NCBI RefSeq assembly: GCF_001571105.1
Contig: NZ_BCTD01000001.1
Direction: 5' to 3' (one strand)
DNA: 64,000 bases
Source of the DNA: Azotobacter vinelandii
GTDB taxonomy: Bacteria > Pseudomonadota > Gammaproteobacteria > Pseudomonadales > Pseudomonadaceae
Both the position numbers and the translations under genes were made by a program. The notes beneath the pieces were generated by a model. The model ran no database searches, was not told the DNA's origin, and worked only from the letters and a program-made list of their open reading frames with translations. Below, piece after piece: positions 8,529-16,695 of this stretch (positions within the stretch are counted from its first letter, which is position 1; every line of letters begins with the position of its first letter).

Positions 8529-8611
8529 GTAGGGTGGAAAACCGCGCAGCGTTTTCCACCAATCGCCGCCCGGCGCCCGCCAGGGTGGATGGCTTCGGCC
8601 ATCCACCCTAC
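8529..8611. repeat. REP/REPIN-like element: two hairpins inside an outer inverted repeat
   Basis: Hairpin 1 has perfect 10-bp arms (8533-8542 and 8551-8560). Hairpin 2 has 12-bp arms (8582-8593 and 8598-8609) closing a cTTCGg tetraloop. The outer ends GTAGGGTGGA (8529-8538) and TCCACCCTAC (8602-8611) are inverted repeats of each other, so the whole is two related palindromes facing each other. That is the layout of REPIN/BIME elements in Pseudomonas-type genomes. It sits between dapD and csdA. It may stabilise or end the dapD transcript. I saw only this copy in the window. Confidence 0.65.
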
Positions 8612-8647
8612 GCCTGTGGTCGCGTCCGCAGAAGGCGGCGCGGTGGC

Positions 8648-9682
8648 TCAGTTGTGGGCGTGCAGCGCCTCGTTCAGCTCGATGGCCGACTTGTGGGTCT
8701 TGCACTCCACCGCGCCGCTCTGCGAGTTGCGGCGGAACAGCAGGTCCGGCTGGCCGGCCAGCTCGCGGGCCTTGACCACCTTGACCAGTTGGCCCTGTTC
8801 GTCGAGCAGATTGACCTTGGTGCCGGCGGTGACGTACAGGCCGGATTCCACGGTGTTGCGGTCGCCCAGCGGGATGCCGATGCCGGCGTTGGCGCCGATC
8901 AGGCAGCCTTCACCGACCGAGATGACGATGTTGCCGCCGCCGGACAGGGTGCCCATGGTCGAGCAGCCGCCGCCGAGGTCCGAGCCCTTGCCGACGAACA
9001 CGCCGGCCGAGACGCGGCCCTCGATCATCCCCGGCCCCTCGGTGCCGGCGTTGAAGTTGACGAAGCCCTCGTGCATCACCGTGGTGCCTTCGCCGATGTA
9101 GGCGCCCAGGCGGATGCGCGCGCTATCGGCGATGCGTACCCCGGACGGCACCACGTAGTCGGTCATCTTCGGGAACTTGTCCACCGAGAAGACCTCCAGC
9201 AACTCGCCCTTCAGGCGTGCCTCCAGTTGGCGGGCCGGCAGTTCGCCCAGATCGACGGCGCCCTGGCTGGTCCAGGCCACGTTGGGCAGCAGCGGGAAGA
9301 TCCCGGCGAGGTTCTGCCCGTGCGGCCTGACCAGGCGATGGGAGAGCAGGTGCAGCTTGAGATAGGCCTCCGGGGTGGAGGTGAGGGCGGCGTCCTCGGC
9401 CAGCAGGGTGGCGACCAGCGGCTTGTGGGATTCGGCCAGGCGGGTGAGCAGGGCGGACTGCGCCGGGTCGATGCCTTTCAGCGCCACGGCCAGCTCGGCG
9501 GCCCGGTCGGTGTCGATGGCGATCGCCTGGTTGCCGCCGCTGTAGCCGATGAGCGGCGCGACCGCCGCGACCAGTTCGGCGGCCGGGTGCAGCAGCGGCA
9601 GGGCGTAGAAGACTTCCAGCCAGGCGCCCTGGCGGTTCTGGGTGCCGACGCCGAAGGCCAGGCTGAACAGGGTGGTGGACAT
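8648..9682 (-). CDS. dapD: 2,3,4,5-tetrahydropyridine-2,6-dicarboxylate N-succinyltransferase
   Basis: DapD transfers succinyl from succinyl-CoA to tetrahydrodipicolinate, the first committed step of the succinylase branch of lysine and diaminopimelate synthesis. The 344-residue protein matches the long DapD type of pseudomonads rather than the 274-residue E. coli form. The C-terminal half shows left-handed beta-helix hexapeptide repeats (for example IRLGAYIGEGTTVMHEG and the Gly-rich GSDLGGGCSTMGTLSGGG stretch). dapC and dapE of the same route are nearby. The ArsC-like gene lies just upstream on the same strand, 39 bases away. Confidence 0.95.
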   Translation of the reverse strand: MSTTLFSLAFGVGTQNRQGAWLEVFYALPLLHPAAELVAAVAPLIGYSGGNQAIAIDTDRAAELAVALKGIDPAQSALLTRLAESHKPLVATLLAEDAALTSTPEAYLKLHLLSHRLVRPHGQNLAGIFPLLPNVAWTSQGAVDLGELPARQLEARLKGELLEVFSVDKFPKMTDYVVPSGVRIADSARIRLGAYIGEGTTVMHEGFVNFNAGTEGPGMIEGRVSAGVFVGKGSDLGGGCSTMGTLSGGGNIVISVGEGCLIGANAGIGIPLGDRNTVESGLYVTAGTKVNLLDEQGQLVKVVKARELAGQPDLLFRRNSQSGAVECKTHKSAIELNEALHAHN

Positions 9683-9721
9683 GGGGGCGTTCCTTGTTGC
9701 TGATTCGTGAAGGCGCCGGCC

Positions 9722-10078
9722 TCAGGCCAGCGCGGCGGAATAGAGTTCCGGCTTGAAGCCGACCAGGCTGCGTTCGCCGAGGTCGAGCACCGGGCGCTTG
9801 ATCATCGAAGGCTGGGCGAGCATCAGCTCGATGGCCCTGGCCTGATCAAGATCGGCCTTCTGTGTGTCATCCAGTTTGCGGAAGGTAGTGCCGGCGCGGT
9901 TGAGCACGACCTGCCAGCCGTGCTCGGCGCACCACTTCTCCAGGTGCGCGCGGTCGATGCCGGCGCTCTTGTAGTCGTGGAAGCGGTAGGCCACGCCCTG
10001 CGCGTCGAGCCAGGCGCGGGCCTTCTTCATGGTGTCGCAGGCCTTGATGCCGTAGAGGACCGGGGTTCCGTCTGTCAT
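9722..10078 (-). CDS. ArsC/Spx-family small reductase (YffB-like)
   Basis: This 118-residue thioredoxin-fold protein belongs to the ArsC family. A single catalytic-type cysteine, C14, is in the motif YGIKACDTMKKA, with KRPVLDLG near the C-terminus as the conserved cis-Pro region. The family includes arsenate reductases and YffB, a glutathione-dependent thiol reductase of uncertain substrate. No ars genes are nearby, so arsenate reduction is not supported by context. It precedes dapD on the same strand with a 39-base gap and may share a transcript with it. P. aeruginosa has a similar gene near dapD (remembered, not checked). Confidence 0.85.
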   Translation of the reverse strand: MTDGTPVLYGIKACDTMKKARAWLDAQGVAYRFHDYKSAGIDRAHLEKWCAEHGWQVVLNRAGTTFRKLDDTQKADLDQARAIELMLAQPSMIKRPVLDLGERSLVGFKPELYSAALA

Positions 10079-10253
10079 CTGGATATCGTGTGGTCGGGAT
10101 GGAGGAGGGGAATTATGCCATGTCGGTTCCGTGCCGGCCGCAGCCCGGAAGGAATTTACCGGACGGTCCGGCGGTCTCTGCGCAAATCGCCCTCAGGCGC
10201 TACACTGCCAGCCTTTTCGGCTGCCGCCATCACCGTTTTTCCGAAGGACCCGC

Positions 10254-13200
10254 ATGCCCGGCCTGAATCGCATCATCCTGATCAACACCCACCTCCAGGG
10301 CGTGGTGGAACTGGTCGTCGACGACCACACCAACATTTGCGGTACCAACGCCTCCGGCAAGACCACCCTGCAGCGGCTGGTGCCGGTGTTCTACGGCGAG
10401 TACCCGAGCCGCGTGGTGCCGGCTACCCGCGACAGCTTCGAGCGCTGGTACCTGCCCACCGAGCAGAGTTTCATCGTCTACGAATACCAGCGCATGGACG
10501 GCCAGCTCTGCCAGGCGGTGCTGGCCGCCGCCAGCGACGGCCGGGGGGTGACCTATCGCCTGGTGCAGAAGGGCTTCGAACTGGACGACTACGTGAAGAA
10601 CCGCCAGGGCGACGCCATCGTCTGCCTGAGCATGGAGGAACTGGGGCGGCGCTTCCGGCAGGGCGGCGTCAACACCACCCGGCTGATCAACACCACCCAG
10701 TTCCGCGCCATCATCCAGAACGACCGCAGCCTGCTCGCCGCCGACGGTCAGCGCGCCGAGCTGCGCGGCTGGGCCCGGCAGTTCTCGCTCTGCGATCCGG
10801 AGCACTCGCTGCGCCATATCGAGAAGCTGGCGCGCGCCGTGCACTCGCGGGAAGGCAAGATGGAGACCATCAAGTCGATGGTCGCCGCGATCCTCGAGGA
10901 AGACGGCGTCAGCCCGCCGGCCACCCACCTCAACCTGCAGCGGGTCGAGGACTGGATTCGCGACAGCCGCCTGATCCAGGGCTTCAACGCCATCCGCCCG
11001 GAGTTCGAGCGCCTGGAGCGCGAATACCAGGACCTGCTGGGCGGCGAACTGCGCCTGGCCGGCCTGCTGCTCGGCTACAAGGCCGACGAGCCGCGCCTGT
11101 TCCAGTCCCAGGAAGAGACCGAGGCGTCGATCGAGCGGAGTGGCTTCCAGCTCCGCCAACTGGAAGAGAGCTGGAAGGAGCGGCGCGACGCGCTCAACCA
11201 GGAGCTGTCCGCCGCCCGCGGCGACATCGGCCGCATCGAGGACGAACTGGAGCAGATCGAGCGGCAATACCAGGGCTATCTGGACGCCGACATCGAGCAG
11301 GCCAAGGCCGGTCTCGAACAGGTCGGCGCCTGGCGCGACGAGATGGCCAACCTCGACGCCCGCCACCGCCTGCTCACCGAGCGCCACCAGGACGTCGAGC
11401 GCGCCTGGCTGGAGCGCCAGCAGGCGATCAAGGACCAGCGCGAGCTGGCGCTGGAGCAGTTGCGCGGCCAGGAAGAGGCCCTGCGCGAGGAGCGCGACGA
11501 GCGCAAGGCCCGGCAGGACGAGGCGCTGCACGTCCTCGAGAGCGCCTTCGTCGCCCGCCGCCAGGAAGGCCTGGAAGACTTCAACCGCCGCGAGTACGAG
11601 CGCAGGCTCGAACGCGATCGTCTCGACCAGCGGAGCCGCAACCTCGGCTACAGCGAGGAGGAGAACCTCGCCCTGGCGATCCTCGACCGTCGTCTCGAGG
11701 AGGCCGACGAGAGGGTCGAGGCCGCCGAGGCCCGGGTGCGCCATCTGGAAACCCAGGAGCGCGGCCTGCGCGCCCGCCGCGAAGAGGCCCATGGCGCCTT
11801 CACGCTGGGCGCGCGGCGGCTGGTCGAGCGCCAGGAGCAGCTCGACGAGATCGAACTGATGCTCTATCCCGGCCAGCACACCCTGCTGGAATTCCTGCGC
11901 CGCGAGCAGCCGGGCTGGGAGAGCCGGATCGGCAAGGTCATCCATCCGGAACTGCTCAAGCGCGCCGACCTCAAGCCGGCGCTGGGCGACGACGGCGAAG
12001 GCGGCCTGTTCGGCGTGCACCTGGACCTGGCCGCCCTCGAAGTCCCCGGCTACGCCGCCAGCGAGGCCGAGCTGCGCCAGCGCCTGCAACTCGCCCAGGA
12101 CGCCTTGCAGGATGCCGAGAACCAACAGAAGGAGACCGAGGCCCGGCTGGTCGAGGCCAACGCCGCCTTGGAGGAGTCGCAGCGGCAACTGGTGGTGGCG
12201 CGCAGCGAGGCGCAGAACCGCCGCGACGACCGCCAGCGCCTCAAGGAGGAGCGCCGCGCCCAGAAGGACCGGCTGGACGCCGCGGTGGCCGAGCGGCGCA
12301 GCCAGGCGCGCAGGCAACTGGTCGAGCTGGATGGCGCGCTCGAGCTGCTGGTCGCCGAGCGCGATGCCTGGCTGGCCGAATTGAAGAGCCGCTACGGCGA
12401 GGAGCGCCTGGAAACCTCGGCGCACTGGCAGCAGGTACTCGGCAGCCTGGACAACCAGATCCGCCAGCTCAAGGCCGCCGCCGAGGCGCGCCGCGCCGGC
12501 GCCCGGGCCGAGCTGGAGGAGTGCGAACGCTGGTACAGGGACGAGTTGAAGTCGCGTGGCGTCGACGAGAACGCCATCGTCGAACTCAAGCGCCAGATGA
12601 AGGCGCTCGGCGAGCGGATCGCCCGTACCGAACAGCGCCGCGACGAGGTGCTGCGCTACGATGACTGGTACCGGCACAGTTGGCTGGCGCGCAAACCCAA
12701 GCTGCAGGGCCAGTTGGGCGAAAGCCGCGACCTGGCCGCGGACCTGGAGCAGCGGCTGGGCGGCGCCAGCACCGCCTACAAGGCCGAGCGCGGCCGCTTG
12801 GAGGAAGGCCGCCAGCGGGCCGTACAGCTCAAGGGCCAGCTCGACGAGGCGCTGGGCCGTCTCAGGACGCTGCTGCGCCGCCTCGGCGAGCTGAAACTGC
12901 CGCGCGAGGCCAGCCCCGCCGAGGGCGAGCTGGACGAGCGCCTGCGCCTCGGCGAGGAGCTGCTGCAGGCCCGCGAGCGGCAGCTCGCCGCCATCAAGGC
13001 CCACGTCGAGCGTTTCGACGGCCTGATCGCCGGGCAGTCCGGCTCCGGCCTGGCGGAAACCTGGGAGCGCAGCCGCGCCGAATGCACCCAGGTCGGCGAG
13101 CGCGGCATCCCGAGCCTCGACTACCGCCGCCTGGTGCCGCACCTGGCGGAGCTGCTCAACGTCCTGGTGCCGCAGAAGATCGCCGCGCTGCGCGATCTGG

Positions 13201-13928
13201 GCAAGAACTTCGGCATCGAGCTCAACCACTACTACGAGGTGCTCGCCGACATCGACCGCAAGATCGACACGCAGAGCGCGCGGATCACCCGCGAGGTCGG
13301 CGAGGAACTGTTCCTCGACGGCGTCTCCGAGTCGGCGGTGCGCATCCGTTCGCGGATCGGCGAGCTGGAGTTCTGGCCGGAACTCAAGGCTTTCATCAAG
13401 GCCTTCCGCGCCTGGCGCGAGGACGGCTACGGCGAACTGCCCGGCGAGGACTACACCGGCAGCATGCGCCGGACGCTGGACATCGTCGGCCGTTCGGCGC
13501 TCGGTGGCGGCATCGCCGGGCTCCTGGAGATCGAGCTGCGCCTGCGCGAGGGCAACAGCGACCTGGTGATCCGTACCGACCGCCAGCTCAACGAGTCGTC
13601 CAGCCACGGCATGGCCTATCTGATCCTCTGCAAGTTCCTGCTGGCCTTCACCCGCCTGTTGCGCGGCGCGGCGCCGGCCGTCGTCCACTGGCCCATCGAC
13701 GAGCTGGGCACCCTGCACCACAACAACGTGAAGAAGATCTTCGACGCCTGCAGCAACAACAACATCCGCATCCTCGGCGCTTTCCCCAACCCGGATTCCG
13801 AGGTGCTGTCGCTGTTCGCCAACCGCTACATCGTCAACAAGCAGACCCGCCAGTTGCAGGTGGTCAGGCCGCGCCTGGATGCCATCGCCGAGCGCCTGAA
13901 GAACCTGAAAAGCGGAGAGGTGGCCTGA
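10254..13928 (+). CDS. jetC: SMC-like ATPase of a Wadjet/Mks complex (JetC/MksB)
   Basis: This 1,224-residue protein is the SMC motor of a MukBEF-like condensin of the Wadjet/MksBEFG type. It would extrude DNA loops by ATP hydrolysis. The Walker A loop GTNASGKTT is at residues 30-38. A long charged helical region, rich in Glu, Arg, Gln and Leu (about 260-1050), forms the coiled coil and hinge. The ABC signature region (NESSSHGMAY) is at about 1113 and Walker B (WPIDELG) has D1149-E1150. The start ATG 10254 follows GAAGGA at a good distance; the frame upstream is non-coding in character. jetB follows immediately (stop and next ATG abut), so this is the first gene of a tight operon. Confidence 0.88.
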   Translation: MPGLNRIILINTHLQGVVELVVDDHTNICGTNASGKTTLQRLVPVFYGEYPSRVVPATRDSFERWYLPTEQSFIVYEYQRMDGQLCQAVLAAASDGRGVTYRLVQKGFELDDYVKNRQGDAIVCLSMEELGRRFRQGGVNTTRLINTTQFRAIIQNDRSLLAADGQRAELRGWARQFSLCDPEHSLRHIEKLARAVHSREGKMETIKSMVAAILEEDGVSPPATHLNLQRVEDWIRDSRLIQGFNAIRPEFERLEREYQDLLGGELRLAGLLLGYKADEPRLFQSQEETEASIERSGFQLRQLEESWKERRDALNQELSAARGDIGRIEDELEQIERQYQGYLDADIEQAKAGLEQVGAWRDEMANLDARHRLLTERHQDVERAWLERQQAIKDQRELALEQLRGQEEALREERDERKARQDEALHVLESAFVARRQEGLEDFNRREYERRLERDRLDQRSRNLGYSEEENLALAILDRRLEEADERVEAAEARVRHLETQERGLRARREEAHGAFTLGARRLVERQEQLDEIELMLYPGQHTLLEFLRREQPGWESRIGKVIHPELLKRADLKPALGDDGEGGLFGVHLDLAALEVPGYAASEAELRQRLQLAQDALQDAENQQKETEARLVEANAALEESQRQLVVARSEAQNRRDDRQRLKEERRAQKDRLDAAVAERRSQARRQLVELDGALELLVAERDAWLAELKSRYGEERLETSAHWQQVLGSLDNQIRQLKAAAEARRAGARAELEECERWYRDELKSRGVDENAIVELKRQMKALGERIARTEQRRDEVLRYDDWYRHSWLARKPKLQGQLGESRDLAADLEQRLGGASTAYKAERGRLEEGRQRAVQLKGQLDEALGRLRTLLRRLGELKLPREASPAEGELDERLRLGEELLQARERQLAAIKAHVERFDGLIAGQSGSGLAETWERSRAECTQVGERGIPSLDYRRLVPHLAELLNVLVPQKIAALRDLGKNFGIELNHYYEVLADIDRKIDTQSARITREVGEELFLDGVSESAVRIRSRIGELEFWPELKAFIKAFRAWREDGYGELPGEDYTGSMRRTLDIVGRSALGGGIAGLLEIELRLREGNSDLVIRTDRQLNESSSHGMAYLILCKFLLAFTRLLRGAAPAVVHWPIDELGTLHHNNVKKIFDACSNNNIRILGAFPNPDSEVLSLFANRYIVNKQTRQLQVVRPRLDAIAERLKNLKSGEVA

Positions 13929-14570
13929 ATGCTCTCGACCAGGGGACAAGTGATCGAGCGCCTGCTCAGGGGCGAGTTCATCTGCCGCACCAGCGACGAG
14001 GACGCCTGGCGTTTCCTGAAGACGCCGGCCAACCGCGAGCAGATCGACGACTATCTGGCCACCCTCAACCGCATGGTCGCCACCGTCGGCGGCGCCGGCG
14101 AGGGCGACGTGTTCTTCTGCGCCTACCGGCAGCTCGGCGAGGACGAGCGGCGGGTGGTCGGCCAGCAGTTCCGCGACGTCTGCGCCGCCCTCTCCCCGCT
14201 GGTGGAGTGGCTGGTGCTGGTCCAGGAGGCCGGCGCCCAGGATGCGCCGCTCACCGAGGGCAGCGCGCTGCGCCTCAACGAGCTGCAGAGCATCGTCGAG
14301 GACACTCCGGCGTTCCGCGAGCAACTGGCGCGGATCAGCCACTACCGGCTGTTCGGCTCGACCAGCGCCGGCGTCGACGGGCAGATCAAGCAGGTGTTCA
14401 AGCGCCTGTGCGAACTGGGCTATCTGGTGCGGCCCAATCCGGACAAGCAGATCTACCTGGGCACCGGCAAGCTCGACTACCTGTACGAGGTGATCCGCTT
14501 CATCGACGAAAGCGAGGGTCTCGACCTCGAAGGCCGCGCGGAAGGCGCCAGCCAGGGCTCGCTGCTATGA
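13929..14570 (+). CDS. jetB: MksE/JetB-like subunit of the SMC complex
   Basis: The 213-residue product sits between the SMC and kleisin-like genes, where MukE/MksE/JetB proteins are expected. These winged-helix dimers bind the kleisin. The sequence has an N-terminal helix-rich part (IERLLRGEFICRTSDEDAW), a central segment and a C-terminal winged-helix-like portion (IKQVFKRLCELGYLV...YLYEVIRFID). No catalytic motif is expected or seen. Its ATG directly follows the jetC stop, and its stop overlaps the next ATG by 4 bases, so translation is coupled. The assignment depends strongly on context, because MukE-like proteins diverge quickly. Confidence 0.78.
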   Translation: MLSTRGQVIERLLRGEFICRTSDEDAWRFLKTPANREQIDDYLATLNRMVATVGGAGEGDVFFCAYRQLGEDERRVVGQQFRDVCAALSPLVEWLVLVQEAGAQDAPLTEGSALRLNELQSIVEDTPAFREQLARISHYRLFGSTSAGVDGQIKQVFKRLCELGYLVRPNPDKQIYLGTGKLDYLYEVIRFIDESEGLDLEGRAEGASQGSLL

Positions 14571-15787
14571 GCGGCAGCCTGCATCAGGCCGGGGTGCGCT
14601 TTCTGCGCCTGCTGGGCCGGCATGCCGAGCCGATCATGGACGCCTACCTGGCCGGCTCGGTGACGGATCAGGCGCTGGAGCCGGCGGTCGAGGAGCGGCT
14701 GGTCAGGGACGGTATCCTCTACCGTCCCGAGCCCGGCGCCGACCTGCACCTGCGCCGGGCGGTGCGCGCGCTGCTGGAGGAGGCCCTGCGCGACGACCGC
14801 AACCGGCAGATCGACGCCAACGCCGGCGCCGCCCTGGCCACCTTCAAGACCCTCGCCGCCCACTACAAGGAGGCGCGCCACCAGGGCGACTACGCGGCCG
14901 CCGACGCCTACCTGGGCGAACTGCGCGAGCACGTCTACGCCTTCGGCGAGACCCTGGGCCACGGCATTCGCGTGCTGTGGAGCCGGATCAACAACGAGTT
15001 CGGCTACGTCGGCACCCTCAACGCCAAGATCCGCGAGAACGAGTTGGCCCAGTCCCAGGTGAGCGAACTGCTCGCCGGGCTGGAGCTGATCAGCTTCGAG
15101 GAACTGGCCGAGACTGCCGGCGACCTGCGCGAGCTGCGCCGCCTGCTGGTCACCAGCCTGCAGCGCACGGTCAGCGCCTGCTCCCAGGAGCTGAGCGTGG
15201 TCCAGGGCCGCCTGCTCGAACTGCTCGGCCGCTTCCGCCAGATCCGCGGCCGCACCCGTCTGCTCAAGGGCTGGCTGCTGCACATGGAGCAGCAGCCGGA
15301 CTACCGGGTGGGCAACCACGCCGCCCAGCCGCAGGTCCCGCAACTGTTCAACCAGGCCCCGGCGATCCTCGCTCCGGCCGCGGTGGACGTCCACAACCCG
15401 TTGCAGGAGGAGGTCCTGCTCGCCCTGGTGGCCCAGGCGCGCAGTCTGCAGCCGGCCGAGCGCCTGGGCCAGGCGCCGGGCGAGGCCGGCGAATTCGTGC
15501 TCGGCGCGCCCGAGGACTTCGAGGTCGTCGCCAACCCGATCCGCGCGGCCGTCGAGGCCTACTTCTGCCGGATCATCGACAGTGGCGAACGGCTTTCGGC
15601 CCTGGAGTACCGGGCGCAGCACGAACTGCCCTGGGATGCGGAAAGCTGGCTGTACCAGGTGATCGGCGGCTACGAGGGGCTGCCGGAGGAGCAGAAGCGC
15701 CACTTCGAGCTGGACCCCATCGGCGAGCCGCATCCGGTCTACTCGGGCAATTTCATCGTGCGGGACGTCAGGCTGTGGCTGGCCTGA
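14567..15787 (+). CDS. jetA: Kleisin-like subunit of the SMC complex (JetA/MksF)
   Basis: The 406-residue protein is likely the kleisin that bridges the SMC heads. The N-terminal part (residues about 10-75: FLRLLGRHAEPIMDAYL...EERLVRDGILY) has the look of a winged-helix domain. A long helical middle (about 90-250) contains the LWSRINNEFGYVGTLNAKIRENE segment and heptad-like Leu spacing. The C-terminus holds a second compact domain. The start ATG overlaps the jetB stop in ATGA. The gene order here (SMC, MksE-like, kleisin, toprim) puts the kleisin third. The role is inferred from position and fold character rather than from a diagnostic motif. Confidence 0.75.
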   Translation: MSGSLHQAGVRFLRLLGRHAEPIMDAYLAGSVTDQALEPAVEERLVRDGILYRPEPGADLHLRRAVRALLEEALRDDRNRQIDANAGAALATFKTLAAHYKEARHQGDYAAADAYLGELREHVYAFGETLGHGIRVLWSRINNEFGYVGTLNAKIRENELAQSQVSELLAGLELISFEELAETAGDLRELRRLLVTSLQRTVSACSQELSVVQGRLLELLGRFRQIRGRTRLLKGWLLHMEQQPDYRVGNHAAQPQVPQLFNQAPAILAPAAVDVHNPLQEEVLLALVAQARSLQPAERLGQAPGEAGEFVLGAPEDFEVVANPIRAAVEAYFCRIIDSGERLSALEYRAQHELPWDAESWLYQVIGGYEGLPEEQKRHFELDPIGEPHPVYSGNFIVRDVRLWLA

Positions 15788-16632
15788 GCGCGCGTCACTT
15801 GCAGGCCATCCACAGCCTGTTGCGCAGTCGGCGCCACAGGGTACCGCTCAATGCGACCTGGCAGTTCATCCGGGAGGAGCTGGAGGTCGGCGAGCCACGG
15901 GGAAACAGCCTCTACTTCGACGATGCCATGCTGCGTGTCCTGCGCCGGGCGGCCGAGTGCGCGAGCGGTGCCGCAAACCTGCTGGCCAGCGCTCCGCGCG
16001 GTAATCGCCTGCAGGTGGCGGCACAGGGTTTCATCGACGAGAAGACCGCCCGCCAGCGCCCCGACGATGGCTTCGTGCTGCTCAAGGGACGCCTGCCCGC
16101 GCCGTTGCCGACCCTGTCGCCCAGCCTGAGCCTGCGCGTGCCGCTGGAGAGCCTGGACCTTTCCGCCGTTGTCCAGGTACTGGTGATCGAAAACCTCGAC
16201 AGCTTCGACGACTGGGAAGGCTACCGGGCCCCGGCCGGGCTGGCCGACAGCCTGATCCTCTATCGCGGTCACGGCGGTCTGGCGCGCGGCGCCCGGCGTT
16301 TGCTCGGCGCGCTGCCGGCGGCGGTGCGCGTCGGCGTGTTCGCCGACTACGACCCGGCCGGCCTGTGCATCGCCACCGGCCTGCCGCGCGCCGATTTCCT
16401 GCTGTTGCCGGAACCAGCGCCGCGCCTGCTGGACAAGGGCAACCGCGAGGATTATGCCGACCAGTTCCGGCAGGCCGCCCATCTGGAACGCATCGAACTG
16501 GACGGCTGGCAGGGTGTGTGGGAAGAGATGAAAGAGCACGGGGTCAGCATCAAGCAGCAGCACATGCTGGCGCTCGGCGTCGCGCTGCGACAGATACCAC
16601 GTCGCCGGAGCGACGGAACTCGACCATGGTGA
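15775..16632 (+). CDS. jetD: Toprim-type nuclease subunit JetD/MksG, short form
   Basis: In Wadjet systems JetD is a topoisomerase VI-like toprim protein that cuts circular plasmid DNA after loop extrusion by the SMC complex. This product has a plausible toprim core: E139 in VLVIENLDSF and D191xD193 in FADYDPAG, the acidic residues that bind metal. At 285 residues it is clearly shorter than the roughly 380-400 residues I remember for canonical JetD, so part of the N-terminal arm region seems reduced or absent. I chose GTG 15775, which overlaps the jetA stop by 13 bases and keeps the helical start (HLQAIHSLLRSR). A TTG eight codons later is possible. Confidence 0.75.
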   Translation: MAGLSARHLQAIHSLLRSRRHRVPLNATWQFIREELEVGEPRGNSLYFDDAMLRVLRRAAECASGAANLLASAPRGNRLQVAAQGFIDEKTARQRPDDGFVLLKGRLPAPLPTLSPSLSLRVPLESLDLSAVVQVLVIENLDSFDDWEGYRAPAGLADSLILYRGHGGLARGARRLLGALPAAVRVGVFADYDPAGLCIATGLPRADFLLLPEPAPRLLDKGNREDYADQFRQAAHLERIELDGWQGVWEEMKEHGVSIKQQHMLALGVALRQIPRRRSDGTRPW

Positions 16633-16695
16633 ATTCTCGCCGCTTCGCTTGAGGGAGTAGACTGGGAACTCCCCAAGTGCCTCTTCCTGCATCCC

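Noticed and set aside
10230..14342. A minus-strand open frame of 1,370 codons antisense to the SMC gene.
   Set aside because: The Leu/Ala/Gln/Val-rich product has no recognisable motif and mirrors the codon pattern of jetC, whose Walker motifs prove the plus strand is coding.
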